Assembly (NCBI GenBank): GCA_017577365.1
Contig: PKRJ01000022.1
Location: 1 to 56,319, forward strand
Direction: 5' to 3'
Source of the DNA: Gammaproteobacteria bacterium
Lineage (GTDB): Bacteria > Pseudomonadota > Gammaproteobacteria > Steroidobacterales > Rariloculaceae
Length of the DNA: 56,319 nt
This document shows, one piece after another, positions 42,591-51,621 of the stretch (its first letter is position 1; the number at the start of each line of letters is the position of its first letter). The position numbers were made by a program, and so were the translations under genes. A model generated the notes under the pieces. The model was given only the letters and a program-made list of their open reading frames with translations, had not been told where the DNA came from and ran no database searches.

Positions 42591-45218
42591 TCAAATCATC
42601 ACTTCTTCGGCAGGTTCTCGCAGATTGTAACGCGAGCTCATCGCGTATCCGTACGCGCCGGCGTTCGCGATGAGCAAGACGTCCCCTTCCTTCGTGACCG
42701 GCATCAGACGATCCGAACCGAGCCGGTCGCCGGTCTCGCAGATCGGGCCGACGACCGTCACGACCTCCGTCGCCGCCTCGCCGATACGGGTCAGGTTCGT
42801 GATCTCGTGGTACGCACCGTAGAGCGCCGGGCGAATCAGGCTGTTCATTCCCGTCGTCACGCCGACGTACTGCACGTCCCCCTTGCCCTTCGTCTGCGTG
42901 ACGCGCGCGAGCAGCACGCCGGCCGGTGCGATCACGTAGCGGCCGGGCTCGAGCCACAGCTCGCGGCCGCCGCACGCTTCCTTGACCTCGGCAAGCCGGC
43001 TGTCGAGCGCCTCGAGATCGAGGGGCCGCTGCCCCGGACGCTCCGGCACGCCGAGCCCGCCGCCGAGATCGAGATAACGGACGTCCGGGAAGCGCTCGAG
43101 CAGCTCGACGAGCTGCTGGCCGGTATCCCTCCACGCCTCGGGCGTGAGCACGCCGCTGCCCGTATGGGCGTGCAAGCCCACGACGCGCGCGCCGGCGGCG
43201 CGAGCGCGCCGCGCGAACTCCTCGATCTCGAACAGCGGCACGCCGAACTTCGAGTGCGCGCCCGCCGTGCGGACGTGCTCGTGATGGCCGCGTCCCTGTC
43301 CCGTATCGACGCGGACGAATATCTCGGTGCCCTTGAAGATCTCGGGCCATGCCTCGAGCGTGTACAGATTGTCGAGCGTGAGCCAGACGCCCTGCTCGAG
43401 CGCCCACTCGTACTCGGCGCGCGGCGCGAAGTTCGGCGTGAAGAGGATCCGCTTGCGGTCGATATCGGGGAACAGCTCCAGCACCCTGCGAATCTCGCCC
43501 GGCGACACGCACTCGAAGTTCGCGCCCTTGGCGTGGACCGTGCGCAGCACTTCCGGGTGCGGATTCGCCTTCATCGCGTAGTAGATCGCGTCGACGGCCT
43601 TCAGCGACTTCAGCTCGTCGAGCGCCTTCTCGATGCTGCGTCGCTCGTAAACGTAGGCCGCGCCGCGCTCCTCCGCGATCTTGAGCAGCTCGTCGCGCCG
43701 CTCGATCCACCATGGCGTGGGCGCCGCCGGCGTCGGCGGCAGGCCGCGCGCGAACTGCTCCCAGGTCGCGCCGAAGACGCCGCCCTCGAATCGCGTGACG
43801 AGCAGCGCGTGAAGCTGCTGCACGACGCGCTGCGCGTGCTCCGAGCCGACGACGAAAGTCAGGTTGAGGTCGTTCGCGGCCTGCGTGACGAGGTGCACCT
43901 GGTACTCCTCGAACAGCTCGAGCACGGACGTCAGCTCGTGCAGGATCGTGCGGATGCGCCGGCCGACGAGCGTGATCGCGGCGCAGTCGTGGATCATCGT
44001 GACGCGGCAGAGCCGGCGCAGGTCATCGGCGAGCGTCTCGAGCTGCGTGCGCGTCGCGGCGTTCGCGCCGACGTCGACCGAGACGGTCACGCTGCTCTCC
44101 GACGTCGAGATCAGATCGACGGACACGCCGTGCTCGCGGAAGCATCCGAAGGCTTCGGCGAGGAAGCCGACCTGATGCCACATGTCCATCGACTCCATCG
44201 AGATCAGCGTGATGCCGCTCCGATGCGAGATCGCCTTGAGCTGCGGCGCATCGTCGCCCGGCGCGTTCGAGATCACCGTGCCTTCCCACTCGGGATGGGC
44301 CGTGCACTTCAAGAAGAGCGGAATGCCCGTCGCGCGAACGGGTGAGATGCTGCGCGGGTGGAGGATGCCTCCGCCGGCGGAAGCGATCTCCTGCGCTTCC
44401 TGGTAGTGCAGGCTGCGGATCAGCCGGGCGGACGGCACCGCCTTCGGATCGGCGCTGAAGAAACCGGGCACGTCCGTCCAGTTCTCGAGCCGGCGCGCCT
44501 CGATCATCGCGGCCATGTAAGCCGCGGAGGTATCCGAGCCGCCGCGGCCGAGCAGCACGGTATGCCCGTCCGCGTTACGCGCGATGAAGCCCTGCGTGAT
44601 GATGATCTTGCCGGCCGCGCGGAAGCGCGCCTTCAGCTCCTCGCTCACGCCATAGTCGCAGCGCGCCGAGAGAAACTGGGCACGCTCGCTCTGGTCGCGC
44701 AACGTCTTCGCGACGAGCAGCTCGCGGGCATCGAGCCATACGGCGTCGAGACCGACGCGCTTCAAGTACGCCGCGCCGAGCGTCGTCGCCGCGAGCTCGC
44801 CCGTCGCGAGGACGCGCGCGTGCACTCGCGGGCTCACCTCGCCGATCAGGCGCACGCCGGCAATCATCTGCTCGAGCTTCTCGAACAGGTCGTCGAGAAG
44901 GCCGCCGTCGACGCCGAGATCCGCGGCCAGATCGAGATGCTGGCGCTTCAGCCGCTCGAGCTTCTCGTTGAACGGCTCGCCGCGCTCGGCGGTCTCGAGA
45001 AGGTCGATCAGCCCGTTCGACACGCCCACGAGCGCCGAATGCACGATGACCGGCGAGACGCCCTCGTCGAGCCGCGCCCTGATGAGGCCCTCGATTTTCT
45101 TCCAGTTCTCGGCGGTCGCGACGCTGCGGCCGCCGAACTTCATCACGACCCACGGGGAATCGGGATACGGCGTCTCGACACTCTGAACGGAAACGTTTCC
45201 GTGCACGGTCATGACCAT
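42591..45218 (-). CDS. Bifunctional aspartate kinase / diaminopimelate decarboxylase
   Basis: An 875-residue fusion. Residues 1 to about 450 are aspartate kinase (MKFGGRSVATAENW, ATGELAATTLGAAYL, LLGRGGSDTSAAYMA) followed by ACT domains. From about 480 is a PLP barrel decarboxylase with the Schiff-base lysine in YYAMKANPHPEVL, and GRYVIAPAGVLLARV and CETGDRL near the end. The first and last steps of lysine synthesis are thus on one chain, as known from Xanthomonas and Xylella. I chose ATG 45218 (ggag 11 bases upstream); ATG 45212 is close. Sequence upstream to 45425 is open but not homologous. Confidence 0.93.
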   Translation of the reverse strand: MVMTVHGNVSVQSVETPYPDSPWVVMKFGGRSVATAENWKKIEGLIRARLDEGVSPVIVHSALVGVSNGLIDLLETAERGEPFNEKLERLKRQHLDLAADLGVDGGLLDDLFEKLEQMIAGVRLIGEVSPRVHARVLATGELAATTLGAAYLKRVGLDAVWLDARELLVAKTLRDQSERAQFLSARCDYGVSEELKARFRAAGKIIITQGFIARNADGHTVLLGRGGSDTSAAYMAAMIEARRLENWTDVPGFFSADPKAVPSARLIRSLHYQEAQEIASAGGGILHPRSISPVRATGIPLFLKCTAHPEWEGTVISNAPGDDAPQLKAISHRSGITLISMESMDMWHQVGFLAEAFGCFREHGVSVDLISTSESSVTVSVDVGANAATRTQLETLADDLRRLCRVTMIHDCAAITLVGRRIRTILHELTSVLELFEEYQVHLVTQAANDLNLTFVVGSEHAQRVVQQLHALLVTRFEGGVFGATWEQFARGLPPTPAAPTPWWIERRDELLKIAEERGAAYVYERRSIEKALDELKSLKAVDAIYYAMKANPHPEVLRTVHAKGANFECVSPGEIRRVLELFPDIDRKRILFTPNFAPRAEYEWALEQGVWLTLDNLYTLEAWPEIFKGTEIFVRVDTGQGRGHHEHVRTAGAHSKFGVPLFEIEEFARRARAAGARVVGLHAHTGSGVLTPEAWRDTGQQLVELLERFPDVRYLDLGGGLGVPERPGQRPLDLEALDSRLAEVKEACGGRELWLEPGRYVIAPAGVLLARVTQTKGKGDVQYVGVTTGMNSLIRPALYGAYHEITNLTRIGEAATEVVTVVGPICETGDRLGSDRLMPVTKEGDVLLIANAGAYGYAMSSRYNLREPAEEVMI

Positions 45219-45542
45219 TGCTGCAGGCGCTCCATACGAAAAATGGGGGCAGCCCCCTCTCGGAGGAAAGGGACTCGGCCCCGTGTTCGGACCTCGATCT
45301 CCACAAACGCCACGGCGATGCCCGACCCGCGTCGTGGGCCGGTCTCCCGGGGACGCTCCGCGGCAAGAAAGCTTCACTATGCTCGGCGGGGCAGCGATTA
45401 TCCCGTCGGCGCAGCGGCCGGGCAACCGGGAACGGCCCGCCGCGTCTGGTTTGCGTTACACAATTGGGTACACTGCGGCCATAGTAGGCGTCGTCGACGA
45501 CAACTATCACTCGGGGGGACGATCGCCTAGGGAGGCAACACG
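45219..45542. other. Divergent intergenic region, lysC-lysA / cyclase-like gene
   Basis: These 324 bases hold no gene I can support. A TACACT hexamer at 45469-45474 could be a -10 for the plus-strand cyclase-like gene, without a good -35. The cyclase ATG has a strong gggagg eight bases before it. Regulatory signals for lysC-lysA were not identified; in particular no lysine-riboswitch pattern was evident by eye. Confidence 0.35.
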
Positions 45543-46823
45543 ATGGGCATTGCGGACGATTCCGGCATCTTCAGGCTGGCCAGCGTCGGCAGTTACCTCG
45601 ACGCGTTGTCCTCGATCACGGCGGCGATGAGCCTGAAGGAGCGCAGCGACCTCATTTATCTCGACAAGAGCCTGCGCCGGCTGTGGGGACTCGGGCAGAA
45701 CGTGATTCTGTGCTGGAGCCTCGAAGAGAGCGGCGTCTCCGTGGTCGTCATGCCGCATTATTCGGTCGCGTCCTTGGCCGCGGCGGCGACCACCGGAGCC
45801 TCGGGGCCCGACGATCCGGTCCGCCCGTCCGAGGATTTCTTCAAGGCGTTGCTCTCGGGCAAGCGTCAAGTGAGCCCGCGCCGTCTCGATCACGTCGCTC
45901 GTCTGCTCGGAGCGGAGAAAGCGCACGTGCCGTTACGCGCACCTCTCGGCAACCATCCGGCGCACGAGCAGATCATCGAGACGATGGTGAAGCGGTACAG
46001 CATCACCTACGTGCCGAGCCGGGCGGTCGCTCTCTTCGATATCGTCGGCTTCGGCCTGCTGCATCCCTTCGAGCAGATGGCGCAGCTCAACAGCCTCTCC
46101 TACTCCCTGAACTCGGCGCAGAGCAAGCTGCTCGAGAAGGAGATCGGCGTCGACTTCGCGCGCACGACCACGGGCGACGGGTTCTACGTCTGGAATCGAG
46201 CGCCGGACGCGGACGCCAACGTGAACCTCTACCACCTGATGTATCTCGTGCTCGCGGACAACGCGATCGCGCGGCGAAAGGCGCAAGGCAATACCGTTCC
46301 GAAGCTGCGCGCTTGCTTCCACATCGGCAGCTGCTACGAGTTCCATCAAGCCGAGGGGCTGAACCCGACCCTGTACCACTACATCGTCGGCGACGTGACG
46401 ATCGAGCTCGCGCGGATGATCGACAGGGCGCTGCCGCATCAGATCCTGCTCGGGGATTTTCGCTCGGAGCATCGGCGACCGGACGGAGAGCCGGCGCAGC
46501 TGGACGCCATGGACTTCGTCGTGCTCGCGTCCCAGAGCGTACGTCGGCTCGAAGGGCTCGAGCTCTCAGGCGAGCGCATCGAGACGATCAAGACCTATCT
46601 CACGGGCACTCGCCAGGCCGACGGCGCGTTCACGGTACGGCGGATCACGATCAACGACAAGCACGGCCTTTCGCGGCAGGTCTTCAACGCGAAGGCGAAC
46701 ATCTACCGACGGAACGCCGAGCCGATTCTGCTCGGCATCGAAGACCGTCTGATCGCGTCGCTCGAAGTGTTGAACAACCGCAGCGAGCATCTCGCGGCGC
46801 GACGACTGCCGGAAACCGTGTAG
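45543..46823 (+). CDS. Class III adenylate/guanylate cyclase-like protein
   Basis: A 426-residue soluble protein. Residues 1-155 are not recognised. From about 160 it has a class III cyclase fold: FDIVGF with D166, then TTTGDGFYVW with D212, 46 residues apart as for the two metal aspartates in the family. The later block VGDVTIELAR keeps the arginine (R291), but the transition-state asparagine is I287 and the purine-specifying Asp is Y280. It may be a weak or non-classical cyclase or a nucleotide sensor. It is convergent (8 bases) with an ExeA-FHA gene. No membrane segment is seen. Confidence 0.7.
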   Translation: MGIADDSGIFRLASVGSYLDALSSITAAMSLKERSDLIYLDKSLRRLWGLGQNVILCWSLEESGVSVVVMPHYSVASLAAAATTGASGPDDPVRPSEDFFKALLSGKRQVSPRRLDHVARLLGAEKAHVPLRAPLGNHPAHEQIIETMVKRYSITYVPSRAVALFDIVGFGLLHPFEQMAQLNSLSYSLNSAQSKLLEKEIGVDFARTTTGDGFYVWNRAPDADANVNLYHLMYLVLADNAIARRKAQGNTVPKLRACFHIGSCYEFHQAEGLNPTLYHYIVGDVTIELARMIDRALPHQILLGDFRSEHRRPDGEPAQLDAMDFVVLASQSVRRLEGLELSGERIETIKTYLTGTRQADGAFTVRRITINDKHGLSRQVFNAKANIYRRNAEPILLGIEDRLIASLEVLNNRSEHLAARRLPETV

Positions 46824-46831
46824 GCGCCGCT

Positions 46832-48106
46832 TCAGGCGCGTTTCGGAAGGGCGGGACGCGGACTGACGAGCGTGTCTTCGCCCTTGCGCGTCGGAACCGG
46901 CGCCTTCCCGGCGCTCGGGCTCAAGAAGCGAAGCTGGTGTTGACCGACGGCGATCAGGTCGCCGTCCCGGAGCCGATGCTCGCGTACGCGCCTGCCGTTG
47001 ACGAAGCAGCCGTTCGTGCTGTTCAGGTCGAACAAGATCCAGCCGTCGGGCGTTTCCATGAACAGGTTCTGATAACGGCTGACGTAGCTGCTCTCGAGCG
47101 CGATATCGCACGCCGGGTCTCGACCGAGCACCATCCGCGGACGGTTGAGCGCGATCTCGGCCACGACCTTTCCGCCGCTCGTGACGATCAGCCGCGCGTC
47201 GAGAATGCGCAGCTCGTCCGGGTCCGACACGCGAACCGCTTCCGGCGACAATTGCTCCTCCGCCATCCGCTCGCGCCACGGCGTCGGGTCGTAGCGTAGG
47301 TTCAAACGAGCGGCCGCGTCCTTCAGCAGCGCGCGCGTCACGCGCGGCTGTCGCAGCTCGTCGCCCTGCACGGCGACAGCGTCGAGCACCTCTCTGCAGA
47401 GCGCGTTCACGTCACCGACGATCCCCTTCGTGAAGCCCTGCACATCGACCAGAGTCTCCTCCAGAAACAGCTCGTCGATCCATTCGCAGCCCGCGCCCTG
47501 CAGACAGGCGCGCACGTAGGCGATCGTCTCCTCGAGCGTGAACCCCGCGAGGCGCTGATGCACGAGCGCGGCCGGACGGCGCTCTTCGAGATGCGCGATG
47601 AGGTTCGCGATGAGCTCCTCGTTGCGCGTGATCAGAACGCAGTGGAGCAGCGGCTTGTGTCGGAGACGCAGCCGGCACAAGGCTTCGATTTCCCGGATGA
47701 CCGGCAACGGTAGCCGCTCGAGCGCATCGATCACGACCACGGACATCCGGTTGTGCGCGACCTGATACTTGAGAAACGCTTCAAGTATATGCCGCAACTC
47801 GTTGATTGGACCTGAAACCTCTCCCGGTCCGATGTCGCGCGCGAGCGTCTCCAGCAAGGTCTGCGGGTGCTGAATCGACGGATCGATCCAGCTGACCTCC
47901 GCATTCGCTCGGCCTTCGAGCGCCTTCTCGACCAACGACGTTTTGCCGACCCCGGCCGGACCGCTGATGAATAGCGACTGCAGGCGGCCTTCGAGAAGGG
48001 CCTCGAGCTTCAGCTGCGCGTATCGCATGGAAGCGGAGCTGAAGAACGGTCGCAGCCCCTCGGGCACGAAGGGATTCGTCTCGAGCTTGTAATGCGGGAT
48101 CAGCAC
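46832..48106 (-). CDS. ExeA-like AAA ATPase fused to a C-terminal FHA domain
   Basis: A 424-residue cytosolic protein. The start YKLETNPFVPEGLRPFF is typical of ExeA/GspA ATPases, and Walker A is GPAGVGKT (49-56). The Walker B strand reads VVVIDALE, so the catalytic Glu after D127 is alanine. From about 325 an FHA domain follows: GRDPACDIAL, VSRYQN and LNSTNGCFVNG. FHA domains bind phosphothreonine, so a kinase partner is implied. It lacks the membrane and peptidoglycan-binding parts of GspA. The start is GTG 48106 with aggaagg upstream. Confidence 0.83.
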   Translation of the reverse strand: MLIPHYKLETNPFVPEGLRPFFSSASMRYAQLKLEALLEGRLQSLFISGPAGVGKTSLVEKALEGRANAEVSWIDPSIQHPQTLLETLARDIGPGEVSGPINELRHILEAFLKYQVAHNRMSVVVIDALERLPLPVIREIEALCRLRLRHKPLLHCVLITRNEELIANLIAHLEERRPAALVHQRLAGFTLEETIAYVRACLQGAGCEWIDELFLEETLVDVQGFTKGIVGDVNALCREVLDAVAVQGDELRQPRVTRALLKDAAARLNLRYDPTPWRERMAEEQLSPEAVRVSDPDELRILDARLIVTSGGKVVAEIALNRPRMVLGRDPACDIALESSYVSRYQNLFMETPDGWILFDLNSTNGCFVNGRRVREHRLRDGDLIAVGQHQLRFLSPSAGKAPVPTRKGEDTLVSPRPALPKRA

Positions 48107-48491
48107 GCGCCTTCCTGGTCGTAAGGCCGAGGCCTTCCTGGGCCATCCGCATCGGGATATCGAGGAAGCGAGGCGGCTCGATTCACCTTCTGTAGCTCTT
48201 GCAGAGATCCGCACTCCGCAAGGGCTGAAAATCCGCACATTTTCGGTTGTTACCGCCCGTTCCCGATCGACACCGCTCGCCCCCCGGAGTGCCCCGCGCA
48301 GCCGTCCTCCCGATTTCGCTGGGAAGCTCGACTTCGTGCCGCCGATGCTTCCGCAGGTCTCCTGACGATCCGGCCGAGCGGCAGCTGCCGGGTTATTACA
48401 GAATACCGCTTGCGCGCGGAAAAAGGCAGGGGCTGCGCCGAGGCTTCCCGCCCTGCCGCGTTCGCCGATCTTTTCGACGAGGAATACGGCC
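48107..48491. other. Intergenic region between ExeA-FHA and DUF2200 genes
   Basis: These 385 bases are divergent upstream sequence with no supported gene. A short palindrome, AAGGCC-ga-GGCCTT (48123-48136), lies just upstream of the ATPase start. An imperfect inverted repeat, GGCAGGG (48426-48432) with CCCTGCC (48452-48458), lies before DUF2200. An AT-rich spot near 48390 could hold a promoter, but no full match was found. Confidence 0.35.
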
Positions 48492-48842
48492 GTGACGAAG
48501 CACCGCATCTACACGACGAGCTTCGCGAGCGTCTACCCGCACTACGTCGCGAAGGCCGAGAAGAAGGGGCGCACGAAGGCGGAAGTCGACGAGATCATCC
48601 GTTGGCTGACCGGCTACAGCCAGGCACAGCTCGAGTCGGTGCTCGAGAACGGCACGGATTTCGAAACGTTCTTCGCCGAGGCGCCCCGGCCGAATCCCGC
48701 GCGAACGTCGATCAAGGGCGTGATCTGCGGCGTTCGCATCGAGGAGATCGAAGAGCCGACGATGCGCGAGATCCGCTACCTGGACAAGCTCATCGACGAG
48801 CTGGCAAAGGGCCGGCCGCTCGAGAAGATTCTCCGAAAGTGA
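48492..48842 (+). CDS. DUF2200 family protein
   Basis: A 116-residue protein that matches DUF2200 over its full length: HRIYTTSFASVYPHYVAKAE, VDEIIRWLTGY, TDFETFFAEAP and MREIRYLDKLIDELAKG. Function is unknown. It is small, charged and probably cytosolic. The start is GTG 48492 with gagga about nine bases upstream. It is convergent with the catabolic operon, 73 bases away. Confidence 0.88.
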   Translation: MTKHRIYTTSFASVYPHYVAKAEKKGRTKAEVDEIIRWLTGYSQAQLESVLENGTDFETFFAEAPRPNPARTSIKGVICGVRIEEIEEPTMREIRYLDKLIDELAKGRPLEKILRK

Positions 48843-48915
48843 AGCCCCTTCACGAACCACACGCCCCTGCCCGCCGACGACGGGCATGCCTTACCGCCTG
48901 CGGTCAATGCGGCAG

Positions 48916-49899
48916 TCAGCCGGGCCGATGCTCCACCACCCGCTGTCTGAGCTCGCCGAAGAGAGGCGGGCCGTCTTCGCGCTGGAAGGCTCGCATTCCC
49001 ACCGTCTCGCCGAAGCGCAGATAAGGAGTGCGCGGCGCCCCGAGCTCGACCATTTCTGCGGCGCGGCGTTCGGTGATACAGCAGAACCCCGTCTCGCGAT
49101 AATTGCTGCTCGAGACCGTGCCCGAGCCGATGACGGTGCCCGCGCACAGCGAACGGGTGCGCGCGGCGTAGGCAATGAGCTCGTGAAACCCGTAGCTCAT
49201 CTCGGTAGCGGGCACGAAACCGAAACGCTCTCCATTGCGCGTTACTTCGAGGATCGCCGTCAGTCGGCCGTTCGACCATGACGGACCGAGCTCGTCCGGC
49301 GTCACGGCGATCGGCGCGACGCTGCAGGCCGGCTTCGCTTGAATCCAACCGAAGCCGGTCTTCATTTCGAGCGGGGCTATCCTGCGCAACGACCAATCAT
49401 TGATCTGCACCGCGAGGCGCACGTAGTCGAGAGCCCGCTCCGCGGGCGTGCCCATCGGCACCTCGCCGACGATCACCCCGAACTCCCCTTCGAAGTCGAT
49501 GTCATCGGCTTCCGTGGGGAAAGGCACGTCTTCGTGCGGCCCCAAGAACCGGTGCGACATCCCCTGATACATCAAGGGAAATTCCGCTTCGATCGGCGGT
49601 AGGTTGAACGCGCGCTGCATCAGCGCCCCGTGCGAGGCGAACGCCGATCCGTCGAGCCATTGCCACGCACGGGGTAACGGCGCCGCCAAGGCCAGCGACG
49701 CGAGCGGCTCCCCCTCGACCTGTCCGGCATTGATACGCTCGTAGAGGGCCTCGAGGCGCTCGCTCACCTCATCCCAGCGATCCAATGCCTCCTGCAGCGT
49801 GGACGCGATGCCGGTCGCGGGCGCGGCGCGCTGCAGATCCCGGGAAACGACGAGCAGCCGCCCGTCGGGATGCGACGTGCGCTCCGTGGCGAGCTTCAC
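48916..49899 (-). CDS. Fumarylacetoacetate hydrolase-family enzyme
   Basis: A 327-residue FAH-family enzyme. DDIDFEGEFGVIVGE supplies acidic metal ligands, and a later VQINDWSLRR and GTVIGSGTVSSSN complete the site. The family hydrolyses or hydrates beta-diketones and 2-hydroxy-dienoates, often as the last step after aromatic ring cleavage. It is the last gene of a five-gene operon with an extradiol dioxygenase, which fits that role. The start is GTG 49899, overlapping the cupin gene stop as GTGA; the frame is open further but over the cupin gene. Confidence 0.88.
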   Translation of the reverse strand: MKLATERTSHPDGRLLVVSRDLQRAAPATGIASTLQEALDRWDEVSERLEALYERINAGQVEGEPLASLALAAPLPRAWQWLDGSAFASHGALMQRAFNLPPIEAEFPLMYQGMSHRFLGPHEDVPFPTEADDIDFEGEFGVIVGEVPMGTPAERALDYVRLAVQINDWSLRRIAPLEMKTGFGWIQAKPACSVAPIAVTPDELGPSWSNGRLTAILEVTRNGERFGFVPATEMSYGFHELIAYAARTRSLCAGTVIGSGTVSSSNYRETGFCCITERRAAEMVELGAPRTPYLRFGETVGMRAFQREDGPPLFGELRQRVVEHRPG

Positions 49900-50465
49900 C
49901 GCGCCAGCTCCGGCTCGAACTCGCCGTCGATGAGAATGAACGCGATCCGGCAATTCTTGCCCGAGCGGTTCGCCCAGCCGTGATTGGTGCCGCGCTGAAT
50001 GACGATATCGCCGGCGCGTACGACCGTTTCGCCCTCGTCCATGATCAGCGTGATTTCCCCTTCGAGCACGATGCCGTAATCGATGGTCTCGGTGCGGTGC
50101 ATGAACGGGTGCCGGGAATTCGTGTCCCGATGCGTCGCCGCGTCCGCGGCGCCGACCTCGGCAAAATGCGCCCTCGCCTCCTCGGCGGACAAGTGCTTGA
50201 GCCGGTCGTCCTCCGGCGGGATATCGAGCACCCGAATGCGCGTGCCATTCTTCGGCGGAGCGAGAATGATCCCCTCCTCGGGCGGCTCGCCTGACGCACG
50301 GTCGATTCGCGCCGGCGTCTCGCGCGTGTTCCACACCTCGTAGAAGATCGGACCGAGCTCGCCGCCGATGCGCGCCGCGCGGGGAGGCGGACCGTCCTCG
50401 AGGATCACGGATCTGCCGTTGGTATCGTGACCCGTGACGATGCGTCGAAATGGCGCCTTGATCAT
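49896..50465 (-). CDS. Cupin-domain protein
   Basis: A 189-residue cupin. The barrel is in the C-terminal half: HRTETIDYGIVLEGEITLIMD then GDIVIQRGTNHGWANRSG, with histidines and a glutamate in the usual metal positions. Members are diverse (dioxygenases, isomerases, sensors). Here it is between an alpha/beta hydrolase and an FAH-like enzyme, so a role in the same catabolic route is likely, but the reaction is unknown. It starts in an ATGA overlap with the hydrolase gene. Confidence 0.8.
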   Translation of the reverse strand: MIKAPFRRIVTGHDTNGRSVILEDGPPPRAARIGGELGPIFYEVWNTRETPARIDRASGEPPEEGIILAPPKNGTRIRVLDIPPEDDRLKHLSAEEARAHFAEVGAADAATHRDTNSRHPFMHRTETIDYGIVLEGEITLIMDEGETVVRAGDIVIQRGTNHGWANRSGKNCRIAFILIDGEFEPELAR

Positions 50466-51619
50466 GCCGTCTTACCTCCCAGCACTTCCGCAAACCAATC
50501 GGCGATGTAATCCCGGGCGAACGACATGTTGTCGGCGCCGACGTGCTCCACGCCGCCCTCGCGCTCGGTGAACACCTTCAGCTCGCGGCGCGGGCTGTTT
50601 ACGAGCTGCTCGTAAGTCTGGTGAGCGTACTCCAGCGGGATCTGCCTGTCCCGTGCCCCGTGCGTCACGAGGAACGGCACGCGAATTCGGTCCAACACGC
50701 CGTTCAGATGCATGTTTCGCGACTTCTCGAGGAAGTCCTCCATGCTGGTCGCGCCGAACACCCATTTCACGTGATCCCAGTACTGCGGCACGGGGTTCTC
50801 GCCTTCGCGCTGCAAACGCCGCCGCTGCACCTCGGCCCAGTTGTGATTGGCGCCCCACGAGACACCCGCGGCGAAGCGCGGCTCGAAAGCCGCCGCGCGC
50901 GGCGCGAAATAACCGCCGAGCGATATCCCGATCACGCCGACCCGGTCCGGCAGCACGTCGTCCCTTGCCGCAAGCCATTCGTAGCAGGGCGTCGCCCAGC
51001 GCTCGGCTTCGTGAGTAGCGTGGAAACCGTGCAGGCGTATCGACTCGCCGGTGCCCGGCTGATCGACGCACAACGTCGAGATCCCGCGCACGGCAAGCGC
51101 CTGCGCCAGCCCAGACCAATAGAGCATCTCCTTGCAGCTGTCCAATCCGTTCACGTACAGCACGCACGGCGCAGGACCCGCCGTTCCGAGCGCGCGGACG
51201 AACAGCCCAGGGAGATATGCCTGCTCGTACGGGATCTCGACGCGCTCGCAGTTCTCCTTCCCCATCTCGATGGCCTTGCGAAACGCGCGCTGCGCCTTCG
51301 CGAACGTTTCGACGCGTGAAGAGCCATGCCCCTGCGAGCGCTCTCCGACGAGCAGATACAGTGCCGCGCGCTGCAGCTTGGCGGCGGCCGAGAGCAGGCG
51401 GCCGCGCTCCTCGTCTTCCGCCGCGAGCTCGATGAGCCGATCCCCCATCGCCAGCCAACGCTCGACGAAATCCGCCGTGCCGACCTTCTCGCCGCGCTCC
51501 ACTGCCCGCGCCAACGGCCTGCAGATATCCTCGATCTCGCCGATGCGGCCGCCGCTCTCGATCGCGATGGCGACCGAGAGATTCCAAACGTAGTTGGGAA
51601 AGTATTCGAGGAGCGCCAT
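50462..51619 (-). CDS. Alpha/beta hydrolase, possible C-C bond hydrolase (FrsA/DHPON hydrolase-like)
   Basis: A 385-residue enzyme with an N-terminal helical cap domain of about 140 residues and a hydrolase domain. The nucleophile is S233 in GISLGGY, the acid is in THGARDRQIP, and the histidine is in GVEHVGADN. The layout resembles 2,6-dihydroxypseudooxynicotine hydrolase and FrsA-type enzymes. Next to an extradiol dioxygenase it may cleave the ring-fission product. ATG 51619 lies 2 bases after the dioxygenase stop. The family call is moderate and the reaction is inferred from context. Confidence 0.75.
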   Translation of the reverse strand: MALLEYFPNYVWNLSVAIAIESGGRIGEIEDICRPLARAVERGEKVGTADFVERWLAMGDRLIELAAEDEERGRLLSAAAKLQRAALYLLVGERSQGHGSSRVETFAKAQRAFRKAIEMGKENCERVEIPYEQAYLPGLFVRALGTAGPAPCVLYVNGLDSCKEMLYWSGLAQALAVRGISTLCVDQPGTGESIRLHGFHATHEAERWATPCYEWLAARDDVLPDRVGVIGISLGGYFAPRAAAFEPRFAAGVSWGANHNWAEVQRRRLQREGENPVPQYWDHVKWVFGATSMEDFLEKSRNMHLNGVLDRIRVPFLVTHGARDRQIPLEYAHQTYEQLVNSPRRELKVFTEREGGVEHVGADNMSFARDYIADWFAEVLGGKTA

Positions 51620-51621
51620 CG

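Noticed and set aside
45219..45542. A lysine riboswitch before lysC-lysA
   Set aside because: The region was read for the conserved multi-helix core and none was apparent; length and sequence do not support it.
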